Assembly: GCA_036345935.2 (NCBI GenBank) | Contig: JADWOT020000009.1 | Span: 6,529,381 to 6,593,380, forward strand | Source of the DNA: Taenia hydatigena | Lineage: Eukaryota > Platyhelminthes > Cestoda > Cyclophyllidea > Taeniidae | Length of the DNA stretch: 64,000 nt | Direction of reading: 5' to 3' | Shown here: positions 1 through 12,796 of the stretch, one piece after another | How the letters are laid out: every line of letters starts with the position of its first letter | Numbering within the stretch: the stretch's first letter is position 1 | Translations under genes and position numbers: made by a program | The notes under the pieces: generated by a model | Told to the model about the DNA's origin: nothing | Seen by the model: the letters and a program-made list of their open reading frames with translations, nothing else | The model's database searches: none

Positions 1-427
1 TAAGGACAAAACGATATCACTGAACAGAACCCATCCTACTTATTTCACACACATTTGAATGTGCCTACCCCCAGATCAAAGAGGTATCAGGGACTCTGAG
101 GGCATGCGATGGCTTCCCGCGCACGTACCATTGAGTCTGTGAATTCAAAACGCAACTCATTTTACGAGCCTATCTGGCAAGCGCAAGTAATCTAGCTCTT
201 AAAATTAGCCCCGTTTTGTCCAAAATCGCCCAATCTACTTCCACTCCTTTCTCGGTGCGTAAATAGAAAGTCGGAAAACGTTTTGTATCTTTTAAAAATG
301 TGTACATCAAAAGATAATGAGTTTGGCGACTCAAGCAGAAGGCGTATATGGCGGCAATAAATAGCAGTACTTGTTGTTTGGAGGCCGGGATTCAACAAAT
401 TTTAAACAAGACACCGTCAGTTTGATG

Positions 428-685
428 TTAGTCTGGATGTTCAATGCAGACTTGAAGAGCCTTATCATGGGCATAGACTCGAGCATATCCAACGATAGCT
501 GTCGACAGTGCCAGAGAGTATATTGCGGAGACCATGACCATCGCTGCCATGAAACGCTGAAATAAGCATTAACAAGCCACTCCAGCGCCCACCACAACTT
601 AAAAACAGGCAAATTTTTCTAGTCATGTTTAAACTGATTTAAAGGTCACTCTTCGTACAGCAGAGGTAATATTGCCAATCATGTC
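428..685 (-). CDS. 3' exons of a small unidentified membrane protein gene (partial)
   Basis: Two minus-strand segments fit as consecutive exons: 685-650 and 556-428, with a 93-bp intron (GTGACC donor, TTTCAG acceptor) and phase 0 on both sides. The joined end reads DMIGNITSAVRR, then RFMAAMVMVSAIYSLALSTA and a short tail ending IEHPD before TAA at 430-428. The second exon holds one hydrophobic stretch of about 20 residues, so a C-terminal membrane segment is likely. The 5' part was not found; it would lie at higher coordinates. I do not recognise the family. It could be a chance open frame, but both splice signals and the phase agree. Confidence 0.35.
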
Positions 686-1452
686 CTATGGGTGAAAAGA
701 GATGTAGAAGACAAAAACGGGGGTCGCACCGCTAGCAGTAGAAGCATGGAAACATTGACACCCAAAAAGATTGATGAAGAAGGAAACATTGATTCAGTTA
801 GTTATCAGGACGCTTTTTCCTTTTAAATGTCGCCATAACGACCACTGGTTCACAAACAGGAATGCAAAGAAAGCATGTTAGGCAGGACTTGATGAATGCG
901 AATTATGCCACCAACCTAAGAGTGTGATGACTTGAACAAACATGCACCACTACAGAAGAATTTCTGCAGGCAAATGAGTCATGTCGATTAAATGTATTGT
1001 GGCTACGATGCACGAATGATGCGTGGTTGCCACCTAATCTCGTGTGGTCAATGAAAGGGGCATATCCAAAAATTCTGAAACAGATGGCATAAACAACACA
1101 ATAATTAAGCTGAATAAAACTACCATTCACTAACTAGGAATCCCTAGATGAAACCTTTCCCAACTCCAAAATTACGATTTCGTGGTTATTAGGACTTCCA
1201 TAAAAATTACGAATGTTATTAAATGAAGAAATGGAACTCACGAAATACTGAATGGTTTAGCAAGCATTCAGTTAGTAAGTAAAAGAACGGCGTTAGAAGT
1301 GACAAATTCGTGGATGCTACACCGAAATCACAGACATTGCGTGTGATAACATGCAATCAAATTGAAACTGTGACCTAAAAATCAAAATCGCATGCTTGCA
1401 ATTGGCAAAAAGGAAAACTAATGTAGTTTAGCTGGGTACATTTGGCTTCCTT

Positions 1453-3559
1453 TCACTCCAAGGCACCATACGACTTGAGAACCAAATGAACTCGACTCTG
1501 GTGAGTGAGACACAAAGAATAGGGATTAAAAAATGTAGAATTGACAACCTGGTGATATAAAACAGCGCCTCCAATAGCGAAGAAAAGGGCCGCGAAAAAG
1601 CACCTCACAACGCCAAGCAGCTGCTCGCCCGTCTGTGCTACGCTGCGTGGCACGAATGCCACAGCATCGCAATATTTGGTGAAAAGGAAGCCGCCAAGGA
1701 GTGCGTGCGCAGCCTTCAACAGGCCCTGTGTCACACATAGAACGAAGAGACAGAAGCCGAAGAGGCTGTTTGCTGCGCCGGCAGTTCCGCTGCCAAGCCA
1801 GTAGAGAATTGCGGGCATAGAAAAGAAGAGGGCAGAGACTACTACTAACGCACCGATTAGATTTGGGTTTGACCATCTCATAATTCTGTCTCCAAGGCTT
1901 GTGTACTCGAGAACGACGGTGCGGGAAAGTAGTTCTGAGGCGAAGAGAGTCCCATAGACAAGAATGAAGTCTGGAAAGGGGAAGAAATCGAGAAAAGGGG
2001 TGAAAAGGTTCCTTCGTAAGTAGATCACGAGGTAGGGGAGGAGAAGATAGTCAAAGAGGATAGTTCCTGTAGTGAGGAGTCCCGAGAAGAGGATCATAAT
2101 CAGTTGTCCGGGTGGGTATCGATTATGCTTGAGCGAAGCAAAGAGGGTGCTTATGATGTACTTGTTACGGATCGTCAAGGCTTGAGAGATCATACCATTG
2201 CGGCCCCTAACCTGCAAAGACAGGAGGCTCCGATTAAGAAAGGACAATTGACAAGAGCTAAATAAACTAAACTATGAAAATAAGGGCGCAAATGCGTTGT
2301 AAGAGCAATGTTCTAGGTGTATTTGATAAGATACTAGGGCAGTCTAATAATGGCATCGCTTAGCATACCGCACAGATCTTAATGGCACTCTGTGGAGCGT
2401 AAAGTCACAGGATGAATAAATCACGTCATAAAAGGTCAAAGCTTACAAAATTAGATAAGAATATAGCGTTTGTAAAACTTTACAGTTGAGCGTATAGAAA
2501 TGGTGAAATTTGAGAACCGTATGGTTATGGGTCATGTAGGTGATTAAATTTCTACCTCCTAAATTGTAACTACAAATCTAAAACAGGATTACAAACAAAA
2601 AATTAACCATTCTTTGGGTAGGAGGAAGAGATGAATAAATTATACCTCACAATTACGTCTGACTCACTTAAGAGAACGTGAAAATCAAAACACATACCTA
2701 ACTCAAATTCTGAATAAAACAAGCAAGCAATTGTCTTTTAACATTGAAGCAGACTTACAGCTCCAGATGCGCAATCACCTCTACCATTCGATGAGACAGG
2801 ACAAGTTCGAGAACCGGAGGAACATTGGGCATTATTTTCACATTCAACCGGCATATTCAACAAGCTCCGCACTGCAATATGCAAGCTTGGAACGGAGATA
2901 AGAGATAGGAACGTTGACAACCCAGAAAGAATTAATATTGAGTAAAACTCAGTCATTTCCGGACCCACAAACTGCAGGCAAGCCTCAAGAATGAAACAAA
3001 TCACAAGTGCAATGATAACACCGGCATGAAAGGCTGAATCCTGAAGATCAGGCACCATATCAGCGACGCGCTTGTTGATTATTCCCATTTCCCTTTCCAT
3101 CTTGATCACGTTTTTAGCGCGCTTGTTGTAGTCCTCTGCGGAGTAAGTTGACCATCCAAAACACAAACGACTGCCAAACATGAAAAAAATAGATAACCAG
3201 TTCCAGTTATCGCTTTTGTAAAGTGCCGTCACAAAAACCCCGTTTCCAACTAGGCCTAATATGGTTGGAGCCATAGCATTAAAAAAACTTGGCGAAAGGA
3301 AGCGCCGTAAGAGAAGACGCTTGACGAAGCCTGACAAAAGATAAGCAGTTATCAGAGCTGTATAGATAAGGGGATCAAATTTTAAGCGTTTATTTGCTTG
3401 GAAGCATAGAATAATGAGGGGAAATGGCCATGAAAGAATCAACGAAACGGAGGAGGTGAAAGCTGTCAAACGAACTTTTCTTTTGCGCTGCAATAAGACA
3501 GGGCTTGTTGGTTCGGCACTGAAAGATTCCGCACTTTCATCGGCAATCCTAACCATGTT
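1453..3559 (-). CDS. multi-pass membrane protein, unidentified (3' two exons)
   Basis: Two large minus-strand exons: 3559-2759 and 2211-1453. The first opens after a TTTTAG acceptor with AAC ATG GTT, so the ATG at 3556 may be internal and earlier exons may exist. It ends at a GTAAGT donor after ...GDCASGA. The second follows a pyrimidine-rich CTTTGCAG acceptor and starts VRGRNGMISQAL. Both junctions are phase 0. From the ATG the product is about 518 residues and contains many hydrophobic segments, for example around LILSWPFPLIILCF, GVIIALVICFILEACLQFVG, QLIMILFSGLLTTGTILFDY and IGALVVVSALFFSMPAILYW. It is clearly a polytopic membrane protein, but I cannot place it in a family. A cysteine-containing hydrophilic stretch (ECENNAQCSSGSRTC) sits near the exon junction. 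No function is proposed. Confidence 0.55.
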
Positions 3560-4200
3560 CTAAAACAAGACCATTGCTAAGGATGAGTACAATCTCTGCA
3601 GCATTAAAAAACGAACAGACAAAAAAATTCATAGCTAATGTGGGCAGAAAAAAAAACCAGATTTACACCTCCGATATAACTTCCTTCAAGATATGAAATG
3701 CACCATCCCTGAGAGTGAGACCGCATAATTACATGTAAATACTCTCTCCTCAAAACCTTTGGTTAACAATGAGCTTTGGTGCTTTCAAACTAAAGAAACA
3801 TTCTGCGCTTTGTGAATCTTACATGATGCAAGCTGGAAATGATCACGTGAGAGCCCACTACCAGCTATGCAGCGCCAGAATGCTCTGACGAATAGAAACG
3901 GCGAGGACGAACAGGAACACCTGATAGGCTCAGTTAGTTGGTGGGCGCAAACAATCGTTGTGCGTAGTAAAGTAAAATAAAAAAGCATTGTGTTAGGAAA
4001 GACGAACTAAAGGATTTTACGACCAAATGCTTCTTCACCAATGACATACCAAACATAGCGTAAATAAGAAGGACCTAACAGTAATGTAGCCTAGTCCTTA
4101 TGAAACTTTGGTTGAACAGCCTGAATACTTTTTATAATGCATCGGATATTCATTAGACTCTCCATTTTTTAAGGGAGATTTGTGGTGCCTTAGCCATTGC

Positions 4201-4381
4201 TGTAGCGTCCTGAGACTTCAGTGAAGGCAAAAGAAGGCATTATACTAGGTTGGGTGTATAATTTCGAGTAAATAGAAGGAACGGGGCTGCTGGCATGGTC
4301 CAAAGTCCATTCCACCCGGCTGGAGCAATGTGGCCAACCTGATGACCGTAACGGAAACTGGCAGTCAAACAAAGCATTACA
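4201..4381 (-). repeat. solo LTR of the TGTAG/CTACA retroelement family
   Basis: The 181-bp unit begins TGTAGCG and ends ATTACA on the plus strand. It is collinear with the LTRs at 53847 and 54558, sharing motifs such as AAGGCAAAAGAAGGC and GGCTGCTGGCATGG. It is flanked on both sides by the 5-bp direct repeat ATTGC (4196-4200 and 4382-4386), as expected for a solo LTR left by LTR-LTR recombination. Strand follows the orientation defined by the complete element (PBS to PPT on minus). Confidence 0.8.
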
Positions 4382-4859
4382 ATTGCACCACCGACGAGTA
4401 GTACGGCATCTGGACCACGCCAGTAAATCTATTTTCTCTGTCAGGCTAAATATATTATTATGCACGAGTATCTTGTTCTCTTTTATTCTAAGAAAAGACT
4501 TGCAGCACTGCACTACTCGTTTGTTATTGTGATAAACGTACCTAGCGGAAAACTTTTATCTGCGCGCATTAGCAGGCACCACATTAAATCATTTTGCTTA
4601 TCTGAGATAGCTATTTGGATTCATTGGCCCTTTACAATAACTATTTCGCGCAAACGGCCTTTTTAACAAGGCATCTTTTATTCGATCAAATTTTGCACGA
4701 AATGGAAGTTCGTATCTACGTTAAATAAATTCTTGCCTCCTGCAAGATATATTTAACTGGATATTATTGCACACTTGCAGTGGTATGCAATGTTTTATGT
4801 GTCAGAATGAATAAGCGCTTTAGTCAGCTGATCGGGCTTCACGGCGTAATGACCATTGG

Positions 4860-5028
4860 TGTAGCGTCCCTAGACTTCCTTGAAGGCAAACGAAGGCATA
4901 ATGCTAGGGAAATGCATATTCAACAAACAAAGGGAATGGAGCTGATGGCAAGACCACGCGGCTTAGGCAATATGGCTAGCTAAGTGGCCGAAACCGAAAC
5001 CGGCAGTCATAATAAACAGATTTCTACA
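4860..5028 (-). repeat. solo LTR, diverged copy of the same family
   Basis: Starts TGTAGCGTCCC and ends TTTCTACA. The middle keeps the family motifs GAAGGCATAATGCTAGG and AAACCGGCAGTCAT. The flanks are ATTGG before and ATTGA after, a near-match to a 5-bp target duplication with one change. Confidence 0.7.
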
Positions 5029-6409
5029 ATTGAGTTATGCCTGCAGCCTCCAAATCTGTCTGTGCGGCTCATTACGACTTCATGGGCGACTCGGGAAGCC
5101 AAATTGGAGGCAGCAACAAAAGAATCGGACCCAAAATTATAACTGTTTCGAATTCTGTGCTGGAACCTTACATCTTAACAGACTGGTAACGAACTGATCG
5201 GTAATGACTCCTAAAAAGGAGTCCAACATGACCTAAGCCTTCGGCAATTGCTTCGTTATCAGCAAAGTATCATCCATATCCTAAGCGTCACATGGATTAA
5301 AGCACTTGAAAAGTGCTTCATAGGGATGTTCACAGCAAATCAATGATTAGGAGCTAAGTCAAGGAAATAGAAAGAATTCAGATGGATAAACGTACACATA
5401 AAAGGCTGGATAGCACAAAACGCGAATGTTGGCGGGGCGAAACGGACGCGAGACATAAGATCCATAAGTCAACTTCAAGCCTTATACTTAACTGAATGAC
5501 TCACCTTCTAGCTAAGTCAATATTTTATAAATTGAGAGCTTTTTTTACCATCAGACCACTTTGGTCAGCGTTTTTGAGTTTGCCACCTTAGTGAGAGTTC
5601 GCGCGTCACAGATGGATCTTGCTTTTCTGTGATGGACAGCAAATTTTTGCCCTTAAAGCAGATTATCAAAGCGCGTCTATGCGTGCTTAACCTCTTAATG
5701 CGATTCATTTTTATAAGTCGATGAAAGAGGAAACTGCAATAAATATACTTCAACCAGATAGGCGGATCAACTGTAGTACATAAACGTGCCAAGCATCAAA
5801 TTATGATTTTGCAGTAGATATGCCTAGATAAAAACGCCACTTTTAAATAAATAGTTTTTCAGAGTTAAAGGATTATAAACAACTTAAGGCATATGCAGCA
5901 TCTTCGCTGTTTTACCCTTCATTTATGTAAAGGAGCTGTCATTTTAACTATGCCTAATGGGCTGGCCTCAAGGCCCTCTAATAACACTTGTGATGTTTTG
6001 AATGGAACTTAGGAGGAAGCTGCCGAAGGCCGATTAAAACCACGTGAAAAATGAAAGGCCAGAATTTCCTAGAGCGGAGAGGAGCTCAGCACCCTAATTT
6101 TCTGAAATCTGTGCTTATTTTCATTTGCTGTAAGTAAAAAAATATGTACAATCTAATTAGCATGCTTGACAAAGAAGGTGGAAGCCAGATTTGCGAAGGT
6201 AAACAAGGAATGCGCTACACTCAGTGCTTGTTGATTATGTGTATTCTACCCAACAATCTTATCGTCTTCTCTGGGACGGTATTAGGGTGTCAAATGTGTG
6301 TAAGCTGTCAGATCAAAAATATTTATTACTTAGAATGTTTTAGTAAAAAGACTTAAGGGAAGAAAAAAATTGGATGATAGGCGACGGGATTGGCATAGAA
6401 GAAGAACGC

Positions 6410-6560
6410 TGCAATATTTTGCTTGATCTGACTGCCGGCTCCGGTCACTTAGGTGGCCATATTGCCCTGGCCGAGTGGGCCCACTCCTCTTGTTGATTGA
6501 ATACATGCTGCCCTAGTATTGTGCTTTCTTCTTCATTCAAGGAAGTCTCAGGACGCTACA
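6410..6560 (+). repeat. diverged LTR fragment, opposite orientation
   Basis: Contains the family in its PBS-to-PPT-sense orientation: GGTGGCCATATTGCCC, TTGATTGAATACATGC and a 3' end TCAGGACGCTACA. The 5' boundary at TGCAATATTTTG is poorly conserved and no clear target duplication was found. Confidence 0.5.
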
Positions 6561-6591
6561 GACAACAACACATGTTAAAAGTAGCATGCAA

Positions 6592-7023
6592 TGTAGAGTT
6601 TTATCTGTTTGGACTGCCGGATTCTGCCCTAATATTTTTGCCTCCTTTTGCCTTCAATAGGGTCTCGGGACGCTATACTGGCGGCAGAGGAAAGCAGGTC
6701 CGACTCTATAGGTTTCTGTCTTAATCTATACCGTCTGTGACATATTGCAGCGATGCAAAAGAATTGCCTGCACCATGGAGGGGAGAATCTTTGGCATCCC
6801 ATAAGGAAGGGCTTAGATCATATACGCCTTCGGCATTCACATATACTATTCGTGGACCGCCTGGAAGGCTTTTGTTCCGAAGATCCCCTAATATAAATAC
6901 TTAAAAAGATCGGCGTACTGACGTGTCCCTAGGGACATTCTGATTGTCGGCAAAACCCCTTACTCCGAATGTACTTTCCGAACTGGACGAAACTCCAAGT
7001 TTAGTAAAACTGCTAAGAGGGAT
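6592..7023 (+). mobile_element. relic of a second copy of the short LTR element: truncated LTR plus internal region
   Basis: An internally deleted LTR runs from TGTAGAG at 6592 to GGGACGCTATA at 6676. It is followed at once by TGGCGGCAGAGGAAAGC, the counterpart of the primer-binding site in the complete element at 53847-54744. The shared internal landmarks follow in the same order: CCGACTCTATAGG, GGACCGCCTGGAAGGC (6854 onwards) and AGATCGGCGTACTGACG. Homology stops at 7023, where an oppositely oriented LTR begins. The in-frame ATG of the young copy (ATGGACCGCC) is GTG here. Confidence 0.65.
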
Positions 7024-7216
7024 TGTAGCGTCCCGAGGCTCCCTTAAGGCAAAAGAAGGCAAAGTGGCAGGGTAGAATATATATATATATATATTCACCG
7101 GACAGAGGGAAAAAGGCTGCTGGCATGGCCTGGAGGCCAGCCCACGCTGCTAGGACAACTCGGCCACCTCTGTGTCCTTGACAGAAACCAACAGTTCTAA
7201 CAACCAAAGTACTACA
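7024..7216 (-). repeat. LTR of the family, inverted relative to its neighbours
   Basis: Runs from TGTAGCGTCCCGAGGC to AAAGTACTACA, 193 bp, with an (AT)n run at about 7077-7095. It sits inside the internal region of the older relic (6592-7023). The flanks (GGGAT and ATAGT) do not match, so a simple solo-LTR insertion with target duplication is not supported. Confidence 0.75.
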
Positions 7217-7256
7217 ATAGTGCCCTAGCCGCGTAAGCTGACCTCTGAGTTATGCC

Positions 7257-7441
7257 TGTAGTACTTTGTTTGTTGGAACTACCGGTTTTGGTCGGGTTCA
7301 CAGAGGTAGCCATATTGCCCTAGCTGCGTAGGCCAACCTCCGGGCCATGCCAGCAGCTTGTTTCCCTCTGTCCGTTGAATATATGTTTTCTACTCTAGCA
7401 TTCTGCCTCCTTTTGCCTTCAAGGGAGTTCCAGGACGCCAT
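7257..7441 (+). repeat. LTR of the family, plus orientation
   Basis: Begins TGTAGTACTTTGTTTG and ends CCAGGACGCCA. With 7024-7216 it forms an inverted pair separated by about 40 bp that themselves look like an LTR fragment (TGCCCTAGCCGCGTAAG). It could be the 3' LTR of the plus-strand relic starting at 6592, but no polypurine tract precedes it. Confidence 0.7.
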
Positions 7442-7998
7442 ATTCAGCCCGTAAAAAACTATCTCTGCACTTACGATGTAAGGTACTTGCTACATACTTT
7501 TATATTTTATTTTAATGGTTTCGTATTACCAATGGTTTTGAGATGTATACACAGCTTGAAAATAGCTTTATCCATCATTAGCAAGACTGCACCTCTGACC
7601 GAAAATTAAAGACTATAATGGATTAGCAATCGTGACTGCTTAACGGAGATTTAATCTCATTTTAATTTTGTCTTATATTAATGGCATAATATACAACATA
7701 CTGTTAGTGTCCCTCCAAAAGCATGCACTTACTAATTACTGTGAATTCTGCGCAATGGTTTTTACGTTTAAAATTAAATTTTTAAATGAAAATAGTACTA
7801 ATTTGTTTAAAGGCCCTGACCACATCGAATAGTTTAATTGGATATTCACTAACCCGTCAACACAATACCGTCCTAATGGGTGGGGGAGGTGGTAAGGTCG
7901 AGTTTACCGGTGCATGCGTGTTGATCATAGATGTCTTAGTATCTTATGTAAATTTCCTGATTTTGAAATTTGTTTCCAATGCATTGTGTATGTTTTAG

Positions 7999-10900
7999 AT
8001 GATAGTGGGACTCGGTAGCTTGCTGGGAATATTGTTTCGTATCATTGTGTGCTCTTTGCATGTAAAACTCTTGATACCTTTCCAGCTCTTTCTGCTTACT
8101 CGGCAAGCGCGCTTGCGGCTACTGCTGGGGTTATCTGTTTGACATGGCTCATCAAAGCAGTGGTTTCCAGTAGGTACCGTCGTCGAAGGCTTGACGAAAA
8201 ACTAAGTGACCAAAGTTATGTTTATGATGCCAAGGTAGAGTCCATTGCAGGCTTTATTACTTGAAATCTGTCATTGCTTTAACGATCAGTCCGGAATCAG
8301 AATTTTTGTTTCTGTGTTTTAACATGATTAACGGGTGCCGGTCCTTGGTTTAGGAAAACATCAGAACATCTCCGTTTACTAGAGATGGACCCCTTATCGA
8401 TAAATTGATGGGCGATATATCGACGCTTTATGAAGTATTCCAACACGGACTTAAAATCGCAAGTACGTCGAAGGCTGTTTTCAGCCTTACCCAAATAATG
8501 AAGCGCGGTTCTGCCTCTATGAGTAACTAATTATCGGTATAGGTCGAATCTTCGCACCATCTTTTATCGTGTTGTTTGTTCTGTTATTGCCCTGGATTGT
8601 AGTAGCATCGCATTTCTTTTTGCCAAGCAGTACTATCAGCTCTGCCATCACCCACACGTCGAATGCATTTTTGCATCAATTCCTTAGTTTTATTTCGTCC
8701 TTGAAGAATTGGTGCACTTTTTTTTAGGAAATCATCCGTGTCTCGGTTGGCGGCCAACACCAGACGCGCCATATAAGTGGATTACGTATGTAGAGGTGTG
8801 TTTTGATGATTTATTTGCTTTTTTGAGAAGCTATGCGCTAATTTACGCTCTGATGAGTGTATTGTGACGCTGTGATTTTGGCGTTAGGTGTCTTGTCATA
8901 AGGCCGGGCCATTAATTGTTACTTGTCTTGATGGTAATATTTAAGTAATGATCGATTCAAACCTTTTTTCAGACTTATCGTCGAGTTTGTCGTTTGGGTT
9001 CGGGTCTTAAAACACTCGAGCCGAACGATTTGAAGGACATCTGCATTGGTATTTATTCCACTAACTGCGTTGAGGTAAATTTTCTGTGACATGTTAATGC
9101 TCACTCTAGGGAGTAGTAGTATTATCCATATGTTTTTTCCTCCAAGTGGGCGCTCACTCAGCAAGCATGCTCGACGTTTGGCTTCGTTATCGTACCCCTT
9201 TATGACACACTTGGAGAAGTTGCGCGAAAGCACATTCTTGAGCAAAGTGAGTGTGAGGTTTTTGATTGGATGTTCATTTTCATGCTAGCTGACCCACTCC
9301 CCTAACTACCGTGGTCTTCTTCCAGCCGAGCTGTCCATATGCGTTTGTGATTCCGCCACCAGAGTGAGGAACATTTTGGAAGATACTGGTGCAACAGGCA
9401 ATTGGGTGAAACACATCATCCTCGTTCATCCCGGTTCCGAGCTTGGCATTCTGCGCTCAGAGGCCGAGGCTCGCAACATTAAGTTGCATACGTTTGATGA
9501 AGTGATGGTACGTTAGCTCGGCACAATTTTTCGCCCTTCTAGTTCTGCAAATTTAATCGAATTAGTTTCGGTGATACTAGCAATAATCTTATCCATTGTC
9601 ATTTATCTCCTTATTCCATTAAAATGCAAACGTGTTCGAGCATGCATCTCACCCACTTGAGTTGTCCGTGACGTCTGAGTGGGCACGGCTCCAAACATTC
9701 GTCGTACCCCCGTGTCAGGCTTGATATGTTTAATTTTGTCATCTAGGCAATGGGTAGGGAGGACGCTCAACCGGGGAAACTACCCCAAGCGGATGATCTC
9801 CACCTCATCTGCTACACTAGTGGAACTACTGGTAAGCTTTTACACTGTTTCCATTTCTTTCGTGAAGTCGTGTTCACCAGCGGCTAGGCAAACAGTGTGC
9901 TTCAATGGGATGCTTTCTTCCACGTCTTACGAATTATAGGCCGGCCTAAAGGCGTGATGATTACCCATCGCATGATTGTCTCGGTCATCGCCGGTTTCGA
10001 TATGGATCTGCAGGCGGTCGTAAGTCCGATTTTGCTTTTCCTATCTGTCTGCAATTTCTGAATGAGCCCGCATAGCAGAAACTTAAGGATTAGCGCACCA
10101 ATTGCCTTTACTTCATAATCGTTGTGGCTTCGGTGCTCACGACCCCTGAGCAAAATCTGCGGGCATCATGCGGTTAGAGTTGAAAAACACCCGTCTTTGT
10201 TGGATGCAGCATAAGCCTTCGTAATCATTCATGTCTTTTAAAATCACATGGTTACGATGCTCATAGCATATTGACTACGCCCTGTTTTTCATCGAATTGC
10301 CATAATCTATCCTAGATTGAGTATTAACTTCTGTGGATTGGTAAAAAATGTTTAAGCAGTCTGTGGTGCATTGAAACCACTAGCTGGTTGTTAGAGGCTA
10401 CTGTTGTTAAGGCTGACAATCTGTGAGTTAGCCATTGCCATCCAATGAAGAACTCAATTTGGTTTCACGCGTATCCCTTGCTACTGGCTGTCGTTCAACC
10501 TGTTTGCCTGGCTAAGATGTACTTTCATTTGCTATATGCGTCAATTGTATTAATAAATCTTGGTGGTTTATCTTAATTCCTGAAGTGGGAGTTGAAGCTT
10601 TGGGGCCTCTATATTGAAAGACCCATTGCTCATCATTCACGCATGCGCTTGTAGGCCCCGTATTCAGTGCTTTTTTTTCCTTCAGAACGTCGGGCCGGGA
10701 GATTATTACCTCTCGTACCTTCCGTTGGCTCACGTTTTCGAACAAATCGTTATGGTGAGTTTTGTTCGCTATTTGATTTTTTCGGTTTATTATCCAAACC
10801 GTGCAGCTCTGCCGGATTTGCTTTGTTCCTCTTCACTGGATACCTACGAAGCTCCAAGACAGCTTCAAGTCTCATCAACAATCAGGAATGATAGGTCAAT

Positions 10901-12796
10901 TAAATTTCTTAGAGAAAATGCTGTTAGTACTTAATTCGATGTCAATTTTCTGGCTGATTTTATTTCGGATCTCAGATCACTCGAATTTTTCGTAAAATGA
11001 ATGTGAAAGTGCACAAGTTTTGAAAAACAAAACAGGTTGTTTGTGTCGCTTCGGGGGAAGGTAAATATGCGACTCTGTGGAAGCCATGCTTTTCTTAGTA
11101 TGGGATTTTCCGTTGCTTCCTTTGGCGCCAGAGTGAGCGTTCGCGACGGCCGATGTTTTTTGCACTTTTTGATGTCTTGACGTCCTCCGTCTTGTGGTTC
11201 AACAGGAATATTTGCTCGAAAGTAATGCATTTTTTTGGAACTTTCTGGTTGAGTTAGCAATGTTGCTACATTGCAGCAATACGCTTTGAGTCGTGGTTCA
11301 GCCGTCGGTTTTTACGCTGGAGACTTGCATCGGCTTTCGGACGATATCCTTGCCCTCCGTCCAACGCTTTTCGTCGCGGTGCCGCGCGTACTTCAGCGCC
11401 TGTACGGCACCGTCCAAGCCGCTGTCGCTAACTCTTCTATCAAGAAGTGGCTTCTGAAGACCGCCGTCAACGCCAAAATGGGCTATGTCAGGGAGTAAGT
11501 TGCTCTTTTTATCTTTCATTTTCTCCACTCTCTCATCGGGGTCTTCACTTGTATCTCTATTTTTTTCATTACACAGGGGCATTGTGACCAGAGATACGTT
11601 CTGGGACAAGTACGTTCTCAAGCCCATCCAGGATAGAATGGGCGGGCGACTCCGTTTATTTGCCTGTGGCAGCGCTCCCATTTCGTCGGAAGTCTATTCC
11701 TTTTGTCGAGCTGCCCTGGGTGTCCATGTAAGTGCCCTTTGCTAGCACCTTTGAATATCAACGAAATTGACTGAAATCAATGCTTTTTCTTGAAGGCTTA
11801 CGAAGCCTATGGTTTAACTGAGTCCTGCGGGGCGATGATAATGACTCTTCCCGATGACTATGTTGCTGGTCACACGGGCACGCCACTTCCTTGCTCTATG
11901 ATTAAACTGATTGATGTACCTGACATGAACGTCATTGTTTCTCGTGATAATGCTGGCGAGGTAAGTTTATTTGGTCTCTCTTTTCCTGACTATAAATCTC
12001 CGACAGATCTGTGTGAAAGGTCCCAGTTGCACAAAGGGCTACTATAAAGACCCAGAACGAACGGCTGAACTCATTGATTCTGACGGTTGGCTTCACACTG
12101 GTGATATCGGCCAGTGGACTCCGGTAGGCGAATTTAAACACTCATGTCCCTTTTTCGAAGTATTACTACTTGTAATGTCTGACACCCTTCTCCCCTGTTA
12201 GCGTGGCGCCTTGAAGCTGGTGGATCGGTGCAAGAACATGTTTAAGTTAGCGCAAGGCGAGTACGTCTCGCCGGAACGCGTGGAAATGATCTACGCACAG
12301 AGCCACCTGGTGAACCAGATCTTCCTCGACGGGAACTCGCGCGAGTCATTTGCCATCGCGATCTGCGTGCCCAACATGAAGTCACTGCGTGAGGCCATGT
12401 ACCTCAACAAAAACGGCTCACTTGCCAATGGTCTGGTCAATGGTGCTCCCAAGAAGGCTAAGGAATGCGAGATCTCCGATGAGGAGCTTTGTGCCAAGAA
12501 GGAGGCTTGTCTCACCGTTCTCAAAGACCTCGTCCGCCTTGGCAAGGAGGCTGGTCTTAAGGGATTTGAGCAGGCACGCACTCTCAACATTCCTCGTTAT
12601 AACAGTTGCCCTCATTTCCTCCCCTTATTTGCTCGAAAATTCTCTATTTTAGGCAAAGTCTATCTACCTTACGCCGCACGAGTTTACAGTCGAGTCTGGT
12701 CTGATGACACCGACTCAAAAAAAGCTTCGCATCGCCTTCCGTCGAACTTTCAAAGAAGAAATAAACCGGCTTTATCGGGAGGAGATGATTTTGTAA
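7999..12796 (+). CDS. ACSL: long-chain fatty acid--CoA ligase, ACSL1/5/6 type
   Basis: Converts long-chain fatty acids to acyl-CoA with ATP; family members sit on ER or outer mitochondrial membranes. Exons: 8086-8234, 8354-8462, 8728-8789, 8973-9074, 9147-9246, 9326-9507, 9747-9831, 9940-10019, 10686-10754, 11277-11494, 11577-11727, 11796-11960, 12007-12123, 12202-12573, 12653-12796. Phases agree at every junction. A tentative 16-nt first exon (7999-8014, MIVGL) also fits in phase. The product is about 706 residues, close to human ACSL1. It has an N-terminal anchor ([18 protein letters not shown]), VPLYDTLG, the ATP loop [50 protein letters not shown] and a C-terminal LMTPTQKK. The intron at 12574-12652 starts with GC. 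Only the start exon is uncertain. Confidence 0.93.

Noticed and set aside
3866..3921. Possible hydrophobic exon (VFLFVLAVSIRQSILALH) upstream of the membrane protein
   Set aside because: It has acceptor and donor signals but ends in a phase that does not match the exon starting at 3559, so it was not joined.
5206..5223. Small palindrome GACTCC...GGAGTC
   Set aside because: A 7-bp stem of this size is expected by chance in 64 kb, and nothing around it suggests a function.
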